From Scolanthus callimorphus (taxonomy: Eukaryota > Cnidaria > Anthozoa > Actiniaria > Edwardsiidae), in NCBI GenBank assembly GCA_033964015.1, contig CM066913.1, positions 26,624,790 through 26,688,789 of the forward strand: a DNA stretch of 64,000 nt. The letters are read 5' to 3'. Below, one piece after another: positions 10,880 to 20,507 of the stretch (its first letter is position 1; the number at the start of each line of letters is the position of its first letter). Position numbers and translations under genes: made by a program. The notes under the pieces are model-generated. The model saw only the letters and a list, made by a program, of their open reading frames with translations, did not search any database and was not told the origin of the DNA.

Positions 10880-11330
10880 CTTGTTAGGGCTGTTGTTAGG
10901 CCTAACAGACCTAACAGCCCAAACAGCATTGAGAAAACATTCCTTACTCCCACCTCTTAAAAGACCTGGGGCACAAATTATGATAAACACAACAACCCTA
11001 ACACCACTTACAGACCTAACAGCCCTAACAGTCTTAACAGCTCTAACAGTCCTAGCAGCCCTAACAGAGGGCTGTTAGGTGTTGATCATAATATGTGCCC
11101 CGCCTTTTAGGAATGCTTCCTCTCTGCTGTTTAGGACAGTTAGGTTTGTTAGGGCTGTTAGGTTTGTTGGCTGTTAGGGTTGTCAGGCCAGCCAGGGCTG
11201 TAAGGGCTGTAGGTGTTGATCATAATATGTGCCCCGCCTTTAAGACGTGGGAGTAAGGAATGCTTTCTCCCAGCTGTTTTTCCCTAACAGCAGCCCTATG
11301 CTGTTTGGGACTGTTAGACCTTACAGCAAC
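10880..11330. repeat. CTAACAG-type low-complexity array (copy B)
   Basis: Counterpart of 6115-6560, with the same direct then inverted arrangement and a different number of units. Confidence 0.8.
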
Positions 11331-12446
11331 CCCTAACAAGAATTGCCCTGTCCTATTTCTTGACTCATATGACCCCTGAGATAGACAGTTTTATGCTGTC
11401 CCTACACAAATACCATATATCTCAGCCCAGAGTAATCTCGGTCACAAGTGAATTGTTTGATTTCAACACAGAGGGATTGTCTAGAGGCAAGTCTGGGGAC
11501 CAAAATATCCCCTAATCCCCATATCTTGCCTCATTTGGTGCCTCAGCTGTATCCCTGCAAAATATCCGAAAAATATCCCCCTAAAATATTTGGTAATCTT
11601 TTCAACCCTAAAAAAGTTTGCAGTTTCAAATTTTGTAATGATTAAATTTTCAAATTTTCAAATAAATTTCATTGCTTGATTTATTTTATTGCTTGGCACA
11701 TGTCCCACGGCTTACAGTCAGAATTAGCATGCTCCCTGCTCTTTTCCATACAAATACTGGGGTGGGGTCACTTTTCAACGCCCTTCTGGGCAGGGGGGGA
11801 CTTTACTTTTTTACTTTTTCCAATACAGCCTACCCCTCTCAACGAGGATTACTGGCTGGGGGTCAGCTGGGGGACACAATAACCAGGGGACACAATAACT
11901 TTCATGATTTATTCAGGACAATATTTATTCCTCAGTGGAAAAAACTGCATTATCTGACAGAATAGTAAGTAGAATAATTTCACAAGATAATATTATTGAT
12001 AGATACACCAGAGAAATTAATATGAGACATTTTACCAGGATTCCGGACAATTTTGACAAAGTGGCCAAAAATCCAGTTACTGAAACACTTAGAATCACTT
12101 CCTTGATTTTGGTCTATTTTGAAATTAAATGTATGCCATGAACAACAAAATGAAAAACGGAGAAATATAATGTCAAAGTTCTCCACCCTGGAGTACTACA
12201 ATGAAACTCTATGTCGACCCAATTCTATAAAAACCCTCAGCTGTATATTGAAACAGGTTGCCATCTAGATTTCATAATGGAAATAACACAAGTTACTATA
12301 CTTGCGTGCAGACCCTTCAAAAGATATTGGACCAGACACTACTCCTGGCCATACAGGTGTTAAGCAGAAGGCCACAAAGTCCAAAGTGTTCCAAATACAT
12401 AACTCCATATTATGGGTGGAGCAATTTTGTAGAAGCGTCTGAAATT

Positions 12447-12470
12447 GGGGGGGGGGGGGGGGGGGGGGGT
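12447..12470. repeat. Poly-G tract (copy B)
   Basis: A run of more than 20 G residues, longer than its copy A counterpart. Confidence 0.85.
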
Positions 12471-12758
12471 TGGGAGAGAAAATAGAAATGAGACAGAAAA
12501 AACAAATAATTTCTGTTTGAGGGGGCATGCTCCCCCTGAGAAAAGTTTGAAAAACTTGGATCAAGATACTTCTATTGGGTTTTTGAAAGAGGTGAAAACA
12601 ATGAAACTACGGCAGAAACATATAACAGAGGCTCTCTTTATTCTGATCCAACAGAAATAGGAAAACGTTCTGTGCACTCTGCTGACTTTCCTTTGAGCAA
12701 GGAAAATATTATTGATGCATAACATTTAACTTATATTTGGCTGGGGACAAACCGGTTA

Positions 12759-13258
12759 TGCACTAGTCAATTGAAACCCCCACCCCTAGGGACCTGGGGA
12801 AGGGTTGGGGATTTGATTTTACCCCTGAACAAAAGCTGTTTAAGTCCCCACTCCATCGGGAGGAAATTCCTGTGAAATGCCCCTACCCTTGGGGCCTCCG
12901 AAATCACCTTTTACTTTCAAGCATCAAAGAAAGAACACACCTTTCTATGATCGTCAAAGGGGAGTGGGCCTCAGCTAGTGTGGTGTCCTATATGAAACAA
13001 GGGATGCAAGTACAGAAAAATGCATTAAAATGTAGATTTGCATGGCCAAAATCAAAGTGAAAGATTGACCGAAATAACTTATTTGAAAGCAAATAAACAT
13101 TCCCTGGGGGGTGGGGACAGGTTCCAGAATCAAAACCAGTCAAATTCACCACCCCCTCGGAACAGACTCTTGTTTTAAAATGCTTTAAACCCCCACGATA
13201 ACCCCACCCTTCCCTGGGTCCCTAGGGGTGAGGGGTGGGGTTTCAATTGACTAGTGCA
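12759..13258. mobile_element. 500-bp TIR element with TTA target duplication (copy B)
   Basis: Starts TGCACTAGTCAATTGAAACC and ends with the inverse. It is flanked by TTA at 12756-12758 and TTA at 13259-13261. It occupies the same place as the copy A element, so it inserted before the unit was duplicated. Confidence 0.8.
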
Positions 13259-13500
13259 TTACTCACGAAGAATCCAAAACAAATTGAAACACAGGTCAAA
13301 AGTTTTCAAGAAATAACTTATAATAGATAGCTATCAATAGATAGAATAAAGTAATCAATTCTATAAATCAATGAATGGCCAAAACACAGTTGAAAGTCTA
13401 TGATCATCTTTTCTAAATCGTACGGCCGAGGAATCAAATTCCCTGAAGAGATCGTCTAGTCAGAGAAAATATTTCTCATAAAACAAAAAAACATTCTTAC

Positions 13501-13712
13501 CAAGAGCTTGCAGTTTAATCCACTTCATACTGAATGTTTGTCCAACTCCAGCGAACAGTGAGTTTCCAATCCACACCGCACCCATTATATCCGTGACTTT
13601 CAAAGCTATTCCATGTCTTTAGGGAGTTGAAGAACCCACAAAACACGGCAAAACACGAAAACTCCCGCGCTCGATTTGGGCGCCATTGTTGTTGTACTGT
13701 AACTCGTGACAA
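13501..13712 (-). other. Conserved small open frame ending near a splice donor (copy B)
   Basis: A 65-codon frame at 13515-13712, one base different from the copy A frame, again followed by a GTAAGAAT donor-like site. Same uncertain status as copy A. Confidence 0.3.
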
Positions 13713-14153
13713 ACGTTTTCAGTTCCTGTGAACACTTTCGCATTCAGTGGAGAAGTAGAACATATGTCTAACTAAATAGAATTGCAGCCTGTAATTTTTC
13801 CTCGTGAAAACGACTCCTCTCGAAAACAAACAGAGCAGGCTATCGTGTGTAGGAACTCAGTACAACTTTACTTTCACTAATCTTGCCGCTTCGGGTCACG
13901 TGGTGGTGATGAACAAAGACGTTTGTCACTAGAAACTTTGAAAGTTTATTTCCGCTTCCTGTAAAGTGAAGTGATTTAGAAGAGAGATCCAATTATACCA
14001 CGCTCGGTGTCGGCGCTCGTCAGGCGTTGTGTCGTTCAAGGGCTTCAAGGTACCGAAAGTTTCTGTTTCAAAAAAATAGTGTTAGTCCATAGGGGAACAA
14101 ACGAAACCGTTTCCATGTTAATCCTCGACTATTACGAGTAGTCTCAAAAAGAT

Positions 14154-14393
14154 ATGATGGAAAAGAACCGGCCGCGGATGCCTCTCTTTGGTGGTTTACT
14201 TTCTGCTCTGATCACATGCTTTGCCCGGCTTCTTCCCCCTTCTTCCCGGGCGCAATTCCGTCTAGGTCTCTCTGAGAGTCTCTGGTGCTTCCATTTCTTT
14301 CTGCTTTCTGCTCTTCTACTAGAGATAATTTTAACCAAATTTATCATTCTCGATCCCTTCCTCATCCCTCGACCCAATGTTTGTATTCTATAG
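14154..14393 (+). CDS. 79-codon hydrophobic small open frame (copy B)
   Basis: Begins at tandem ATGs (MMEKNRPRMPLFGGLLSALI). It has an early hydrophobic stretch and a second one (FHFFLLSALLLEIILTKFII). It is divergent from the minus-strand frame at 13515 with about 440 bp between them, a promoter-like arrangement repeated in copy A. The copy A equivalent is frameshifted, so a functional protein is doubtful. Confidence 0.2.
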   Translation: MMEKNRPRMPLFGGLLSALITCFARLLPPSSRAQFRLGLSESLWCFHFFLLSALLLEIILTKFIILDPFLIPRPNVCIL

Positions 14394-14761
14394 CACGGTT
14401 CTGCAGTTAGCTGTCATTTCTCGGCCTTGAAACTCCGACTGGAAGAATTTCAGGAGCAAGCCGGCAAAGAAAATACTCCAACTTGATTATTATTCCCCAT
14501 TCTACCAAATCTTTGGATTCCATCCATGGCTTCTTTTTGGGCATTTCTCCTTTGAGTAATTATTGTAGGTCGTTTTTTCAGCCGCTAGCAGCCCTGTAGT
14601 CTTTTTTGGATGTTGCCAAAATGCTGGTATTTGTGCCTGCGATTTTACCTTTCACGTGAGCATTAGCATCCCCCCCCTGACAACGCGCCCCTCCCCCGTT
14701 AGTTGAGCACTCCCTCCTCCCTCCTGACAACGCGCCCCTCCCCCAGTGAGTTGAGCATGCT

Positions 14762-14791
14762 TGACGTCACAATAGGGCTGTTGTGACGTCA
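14762..14791. promoter_or_regulatory. Palindromic pair of CRE sites
   Basis: TGACGTCACAA and TTGTGACGTCA are inverted around AATAGGGCTG-type spacing, giving two full TGACGTCA sites 22 bp apart. TGACGTCA is the known CREB/ATF consensus. Use in vivo is inferred. Confidence 0.45.
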
Positions 14792-14875
14792 GGCTTCAGG
14801 AACACGTACAACATCCGGGGCTTCTGAGACGTCCAAAAATCGGATCGACCCCTAGCAATTTCCACAGGTTACTCA

Positions 14876-15060
14876 ATAAATTCACACAGGGTACCCAATA
14901 CTATATTTGCAGTTTTTGACGCTGTTTTCTTAGGTATGGTGCTCCGCTTTGCGGCGGCCTTCGGCCGCCGCAAGGAGCTCCGCTATAAATTCACACAGGG
15001 TACCCAATACTATATTTGCAGTTTTTGACGCTGTTTTCTTAGGTAAGGAGCTCCGCTATG
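14876..15060. repeat. 68-bp direct repeats flanking a GC hairpin
   Basis: AAATTCACACAGGGTACCC through TGTTTTCTTAGGTA occurs at 14878 and again at 14993, followed by GCTCCGCT-type tails. Between them, GCGGCGGCC-TTC-GGCCGCCGC (14951-14971) forms a perfect 9-bp all-GC stem that can extend to about 11-13 bp. GGAGCTCCGCTAT recurs at 14975 and 15047 and echoes the tail of the hairpin family. Confidence 0.75.
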
Positions 15061-15302
15061 ACAACAAATGAAAGAACCTAGAAAAAATGTCACCATTCCA
15101 CCCCTTTAGAAAGGAAGAGCAAAATGCTATAAGAACTTATAACTGGGAGGCTTTAGGAATCTGAGACTGACTTGTTTGCATAATCAAAACAAGGACTTTC
15201 TGCAGCATTTGTATAGATAGCTTTTCTTGGTTTGACACTTGTAACCTTATCATATTGAAAACCACAAAGCAAATACAAAAATGCATCACTCCTATGGAAT
15301 CA

Positions 15303-15957
15303 TTTGTTGTGGGAGAGGGTCTTTGTCAACCTGATATTTAACACAGGGCTTTTCATATAGCATCTGGCTGAGACAGGATGCTTTGCATTTATTTTCACTA
15401 GAACAAGTTGCTAAATATTCATTTTTCTCTAATACAGCATGACAGGGTGGGGTGCAGCCAGGCGAAAGTTTTGCAATATTTCTCCTGATTTTCTTGGCAC
15501 CACTGTAGTAGTTATCTATCACCTGTAGTCTTCTGCTGGGGCATCAGCCGCAAATACCACCTGTTTAGGCAGGCTGTTGTGAAGCCTGGGAGTTCTGTTG
15601 TGCAAGAAATAACTTGGTCTGGAGCTAATTTGTTGTGGGAGAGGGTCTTTGTCAACCTGATATTTAACACAGGGCTTTTCATATAGCATCTGGCTGAGAC
15701 AGGATGCTTTGCATTTATTTTCACTAGAACAAGTTGCTAAAATATTCATTTTTCTCTAATACAGCATGACAGGGTGGGGTGCAGCCAGGCGAAAGTTTTG
15801 CAATATTTCTCCTGATTTTCTTGGCACCACTGTAGTAGTTATCTATCACCTGTAGTCTTCTGCTGGGGCATCAGCCGCAAATACCACCTGTTTAGGCAGG
15901 CTGTTGTGAAGCCTGGGAGTTCTGTTGTGCAAGAAATAACTTGGTCTGGAGCTAATT
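15303..15957 (-). pseudogene. Tandemly duplicated coding-like segment (2 x 327 bp)
   Basis: Unit 1 (15303-15629) and unit 2 (15630-15957) are almost identical; unit 2 has one extra A. Minus-strand translation gives Cys-rich peptide with GCTPPCHAVLEKNEYLATC and CLSQMLYEKPC, plus CTTELPGFTTACLNRW in another frame. The latter loosely recalls the Cys/Pro-Gly-Phe/Trp pattern of P2X7-type intracellular domains, a tentative comparison. Unit length is 109 codons, so duplication preserves frame, but frame changes and stops mean it is not intact. Confidence 0.45.
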
Positions 15958-16150
15958 CTTGTAAAAGAAGGCCAGCAAACGATTTTGGTGATGGTGGCAA
16001 AGAAAATATAGTTTCAAAGCAGTACCAAGGTTTCTTTTCCTTTTGAATTTGAATAAAAATAAAACACCAGCTACCTTTCTAGTCAGTTCTTCTAAGTTTG
16101 TTGTTCTTCTCATGAATTTGCTTTTTCAGTTTTGATAACCTTCTAGTCAA

Positions 16151-16465
16151 ACCGGGGGGGGGGGGGGGGATACTCCCTCATATAAGGTGTACGGGTATGC
16201 GCCGCCCTTTAGGGTATGTTATTTGAGCTCCTGAGGTCTCCGGTAGAGTATCGTTTTTCGCTTGTTTGCTCTCTGACAGGGTATGTATTTCAGTATGGCT
16301 GCCCAAGTGCAAACAAGTTTTGATGAAAGTTGTGCCACAATTAGTGGAAAGACAGTTAATTTTAAAACGTTCTCATGATTAAAAAAATACCGCTTTGATA
16401 ACGACCAACTGGACCACCCTTGTGACTAACTCCCCCCCCCCCCCCCCCCCCCCCCCACCCTGGGT
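16151..16465. mobile_element. 315-bp element with G/C-run ends, TAGTCAA duplication
   Basis: Left end ACCGGGG followed by a G run; right end a C run followed by CACCCTGGGT. TAGTCAA occurs directly outside both ends (16144-16150 and 16466-16472), a candidate 7-bp target duplication. The interior shares AGGGTATGTATTTCAGTATGG-like sequence with 53750-53920. Non-coding. Confidence 0.55.
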
Positions 16466-16627
16466 TAGTCAATTATACATTTCTAGCTTGCAGCTCTGAC
16501 TTCCTTCTGGTGTAATGTTTGCAACTTTCACAAGGGCTGGTCTATAAAAAAAAACAGCAGTAGTGTCAGGATTATGTGATAGTTCACTTAAGAGACTTAC
16601 TTCTTTATCATTATTTTGAATTTTGAA

Positions 16628-17620
16628 AAATAATTTACCATGTAGGGGACTTGGGTCTCAGAATGTTTACCTTAACAGTTACAGTAAAAAAATAATAATT
16701 CATTTGAATATAGAGCGATTCTCATAACTGTAGTAAATCAAACCACAAAGTAATTAAACCAATTATGAATAAAACCTATAGGTCTGTGAGTGATTACAAA
16801 GTCACTATGGTACCACTCACAACAATCGTTTGAAAATTATCTGCTCTAATTCATATACACCATGATAACTATGATCTCTATGAAATACTACCGAAACCGG
16901 TAGACTGTTTATCAAGCTTGACAAAAAGCACTCATCTCAGACCAAAACATCGACAAGTCTGATTTCATTCCTTCGAAATCATTCATCCATTGTGTCACTT
17001 GCAAACAAAAACTTAGAATTTTGGGAAATAATATTTTATTTGGTAAATTTTCATACTAAAAACATTAGGTAAAGAAATAGAAATCAAATGTTTTTAGTAT
17101 GAAAAAATTTACCAAATAAAATATCTGAGTTTCGATTGAGTTGCACCTATTGCTGACTCTAGTAAAGCTACATTGTGAATGTTTTTGTCTGGAGATGAGT
17201 GCATTTTCTCATGCTGAAAAAACTGTCTTCCGGTTTTGGTAGTAGTAGAAAATAATTTACCATGTAGGGGCTTGCATCTCAGTATGGGGTTCTAATGTGC
17301 TCATGGCTTGGTCATCGCCCTTACAGTACCTAAACAATGAATTATTATTAGGATTTATTTGAATATTTCATATACACCATGATAACTACGTACCATATGA
17401 TCAGCTCTTGAAATATAGTACAAATATGTAGGGGGCCTGTGTTTCAGGATGGGGTTCTGATGTGCTCTCAGCTTGGTCATCACCCTTACAGTAAACAAAT
17501 AAATATGATCAGGATTTATTTGTTTCATATAAGCTTACACCATGATAATTAGTATGATCTCTTGAAACATGAGTGGAAAATAATGTACCACGTAGGGGGC
17601 TTGTGTCTCAGGATAGGGTT
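16628..17620. repeat. ~165-bp degenerate tandem repeat
   Basis: Units beginning AATAATTTACCATGTAGGG recur near 16628, 17251, 17416 and 17578. They share a CAGNATGGGGTTCTNATGTGCTC block, TTGGTCATC-CCTTACAGTA and TACACCATGATAA. The last three are spaced about 165 bp apart. Confidence 0.7.
17032..17123. repeat. Long hairpin
   Basis: TATTTTATTTGGTAAATTTT and a CATACTAAAAACATT continuation at 17032-17066 pair with the inverse at 17087-17123 around a ~20-nt loop. Possibly a small MITE inside the tandem-repeat region. Confidence 0.75.
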
Positions 17621-18153
17621 TGATGAACAAATATTTACTGTCTTATATATATTTTGGACAGCTTGATTGAACTTGGGGAAACTAGTGTTCTTGGCCCAAT
17701 AACGAAAGGTTCTGCAACCGGTGCAAGTGCCAAAATACTCGTAAATATAGACAACAAAAGTGGATTTAAAAAAAGCAGTAAGCTAGGCCGATTCCCGATT
17801 TTCCTAGTAAAGACGATCGTTTGATTCTTGGACATTGATTATAACCTTTTCTAACCTACGGTAATGCTGTCAGGGTCTGGATTCTCGAAGGTCAGATCAA
17901 ACCGGAAGCCGGGAGAATAAAGTTTGAAAGACAGTGAACTCAGCGGAGCATTTTCAGATGTTCTTCGTTTGTTAGCCGGGCTGAGATGTTTTAGTCTGTC
18001 TAGTGCTGACTCAAGTACCTAAACGAAGCATCCGATTGTCAACAAATGCCGTTTAAAATAATGGGAATTCCCGAAGCAATTCCCGTAGGGGAGAAGAAAA
18101 ATATACTCACGCGCTTCTGTGTCGCCTTCCCGCGCCTTTGTACTGATAGCGGT

Positions 18154-18465
18154 TCATTTCTCCAAAGACTTTGCAGGTATCGTAAGGAATACACACACAT
18201 CGATCGCATCGTTCTTCAATATTGTCCTCTTCCAGTATCTGCTCGGAAATGCATCCACGTGGAAGTGTACAGAGCACAAGAAGCCTTCCGAATCCACGAT
18301 TCTAGTCGAGCCAAGCTTTTCTCTTTCTCGCGGGCGATCGGCGTCGTAAAAAGGGATAATATGAAGACTATTTCCTTTGCTGGAGTCTGCTACATTATTG
18401 CATCCCATTGCCACAGATTTCGGAACCATATTTTCGGGAGAAATCAACGAAAACAAGGGACACAT
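18154..18465 (-). pseudogene. THAP-type zinc-finger domain relic
   Basis: A 103-residue frame resembles THAP DNA-binding domains. It contains MVPKSVAMGCNNVADSSKG near residue 13, an IPFY segment at the family's FP position, and CSVHFHVDAF matching the C-x2-H part of the C2CH finger. A downstream LKNDAIDVCVFLTI resembles the family's end. The first zinc cysteine is replaced (SVA-MGC), and the conserved Trp segment between the zinc-ligand pairs is shortened. It is therefore a decayed exon copy. THAP domains occur in host factors and P-element-like transposases; which source applies cannot be decided here. Confidence 0.6.
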
Positions 18466-18512
18466 GCGAGCTTCCTCTCACGATCACAACATAGTCTTGC
18501 GAGACCCGTTCC

Positions 18513-18718
18513 CGTTGTGACGTCAGAGGCGAGTCTAGATAATTAGCATAAAAATTAGCATACGGATTTCATTACCAAGAAAAAGCGCGAAACAAATATA
18601 TTTGAAAATCGGTAAGAAATTCAGGTCGCGCGCAAAAAGGATTTTTTTTTCGGAAAAGTTAGTTTTAATCATTAAATTTTTTGATGAAATAAAGAAAGTT
18701 TCTGCCTTGAGTTAAACT
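18513..18718 (-). repeat. Dispersed repeat family S, copy 2
   Basis: Inverted relative to the copy at 3677. It runs from GTTGTGACGTCA through AATCGGTAAGAAATTCAGG and TTTTTTGATGAAATAAAG to GCCTTGAGTTAAACTTTAA. Confidence 0.6.
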
Positions 18719-18861
18719 TTAAAAACAAATCTCAGGTGTTAGGGCCTCTCCACATGATTCTGGGATGAGTTTCATTCTAGAATCAGTTTCATTCCGGAAT
18801 GAAGTTCCGGAATAACAGTAACAATAATAATAATAGTTTATTTAACCACGTAAAAACACCT

Positions 18862-19121
18862 ACAATCTTGGACAAAATGTGTTGACAAAATTAAGTTCCT
18901 ATTGTGAATTCACTCTAGTTGCCTTTCAAGAGCTATAAGCAGACATTTCTCCCCCCAATCAGTGTTGGTCCTTTCAGCATAAATTCTTTTAAAGGATCAC
19001 AGCCGAGAAGACAACATTGAAAAAGGAGGAGGGGGGATACATTTTAAGTCGATAGAACCAGTCCATAGGCGTTTGTGACAAAAAAATGCCACTTTTTGCC
19101 AACAATTTTGTCCAAGACTGT
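18862..19121. mobile_element. 260-bp MITE, copy 1
   Basis: Inverted ends ACAATCTTGGACAAAATGTG and the inverse of its right end (CAATTTTGTCCAAGACTGT). A near-identical copy lies at 20046-20310. CT flanks both ends, which may be a 2-bp target duplication. Confidence 0.75.
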
Positions 19122-19508
19122 CTGAGAAGGAAAGAGAAGGAAAACAACAATAAACACGATAAACAAGGTTATTTTCACATGCAACTTGCACAACTTTGTT
19201 TTTCCTGGCCAGCAATGCATGTCATAGCTTGAAACATATGATAGCACCATATCGTGGCGAAATATAGGGGAGTTTTGTAAAAACAAGAAACCGTGATTTT
19301 GGGTTGCCTGTGGATTTTACACAGGGCAAACGGTTTTATTAAAACTTTGTTATCGGCTGTTTGATATCAAACGTTAAATATTTTGTTGGATTCACCTGAC
19401 CTGATACCAGTGATGTCGTTTACTTATCTATGTCTGGTTCTTTTACGTTTTTCACGAGAAAGCACGCAGCAGATTTCGACTACGAATTGAAGCTTTTCAG
19501 CTATTCAA

Positions 19509-19859
19509 CGGTTTACGCTAGAAAAGTCCACTTTTATTTCGAATTTCCATAAGTGTGTGATAATTCCTTGAAATGGCACGGTTTACAATAATGAGCTTAA
19601 GCTATCAAACGCAAATCTGATCGATTTTCTCCAAAACGGCCGATTTTCAACGGTTTACACCTGAATGTTCTTAAAAACATGATCATCTAGACCACCGTAA
19701 ACCGTCGCGAAATCGAGGAAAAGCAAAACCAGATCATTTTTTCACGGCAAGTAGTTTCCTACAGTGCATCTAAGGTCAACTAGATAGATAAACACAACAC
19801 AACTATCTTTACACGCTCATAGAATGTCAAAAACATAGACGGTTTACGCCACGGTTTAC
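19509..19859. promoter_or_regulatory. Cluster of six CGGTTTAC motifs
   Basis: CGGTTTAC lies on the plus strand at 19509, 19579, 19651, 19840 and 19852, and as its complement at 19697-19704. No long coding frame spans it. Function unknown: it could be a protein-binding array or a degenerate repeat. Confidence 0.35.
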
Positions 19860-20045
19860 ACCGGAAGTGAACAGACGTTATGCGGACCGGAAATCCAAAT
19901 TTCTGCTGTGCCTTATTTAGAGATCAACATCCCCAAAAAAGCCACAATTTACATCATGGAACTAATTCGATAAGTTCTCTCTCCTCTTAAAATTTAACAA
20001 CGATACGACCTATATTTTTCGCGCAATAACACGTAACGTGCTTAG

Positions 20046-20310
20046 ACAATCTTGGACAAAATGTGTTGACAAAATCAAGCTCCTATTGTGAATTCACTCT
20101 CGTCGCCGTACAAGAGCTATAAGCAGACATTTCTCCCCCTCCCCCCAATCAATGTTGGTCCTTTCAGCATAAATTCGTTTGAAGGACCACAGCCGAGAAA
20201 ACAACATTGAAAAAGGGGTAGGGGGGATACATTTTTAGTCGATAGAACCAGTCCATAGGCGTTTGTGACAAAAAATGCCACTTTTTGCCAACAATTTTGT
20301 CCAAGATTGT
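20046..20310. mobile_element. 265-bp MITE, copy 2
   Basis: Ends ACAATCTTGGACAAAATGTG and CAATTTTGTCCAAGATTGT. AG flanks both ends. The interior matches copy 1 with few substitutions and a short C-run indel. Confidence 0.75.
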
Positions 20311-20440
20311 AGTTTAATTACTCAAGTGACGTTTAAGATTTTCGGCAAAAAATTCGCGTTTTGGGTTTTTACATATAGGTGAATATGACGAACGTCTCGA
20401 CCAGTCAGCTCGCGGAATCGCTTGAGTAATTATACTAAAT
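20311..20440. mobile_element. MITE-like repeat, copy 2 (mate at 3170)
   Basis: TTTAATTACTCAAGTGA on the left and CGCTTGAGTAATTATACTAA on the right are inverted. The interior ATATGACGAACGTCTCGACC matches the 3170 copy. It abuts the preceding MITE. Confidence 0.6.
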
Positions 20441-20507
20441 ATATTTATTAACGAGTAACTATTGACAAGTATATATAACCTATTAAAAATGTGAGCGTAG
20501 CTGTTCA

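Larger units (their letters stand above)
10314..14878. repeat. ~4.56-kb tandem unit, copy B
   Basis: Second head-to-tail copy, starting at the hairpin motif (10322-10338) directly after copy A and ending at CACAGGTTACTCAAT before the 68-bp direct repeats. It is about 200 bp shorter than copy A because of scattered deletions, for example near 11110, 13340 and 13730. It keeps every landmark of copy A in the same order. Confidence 0.85.

Noticed and set aside
5556..14878. Tandem 4.7-kb units as LTRs of a retrotransposon
   Set aside because: They abut with no internal region, lack TG...CA ends and are far longer than typical LTRs.
18046..18546. 166-codon plus-strand open frame
   Set aside because: Lies opposite the THAP relic and has no domain of its own; treated as a shadow.
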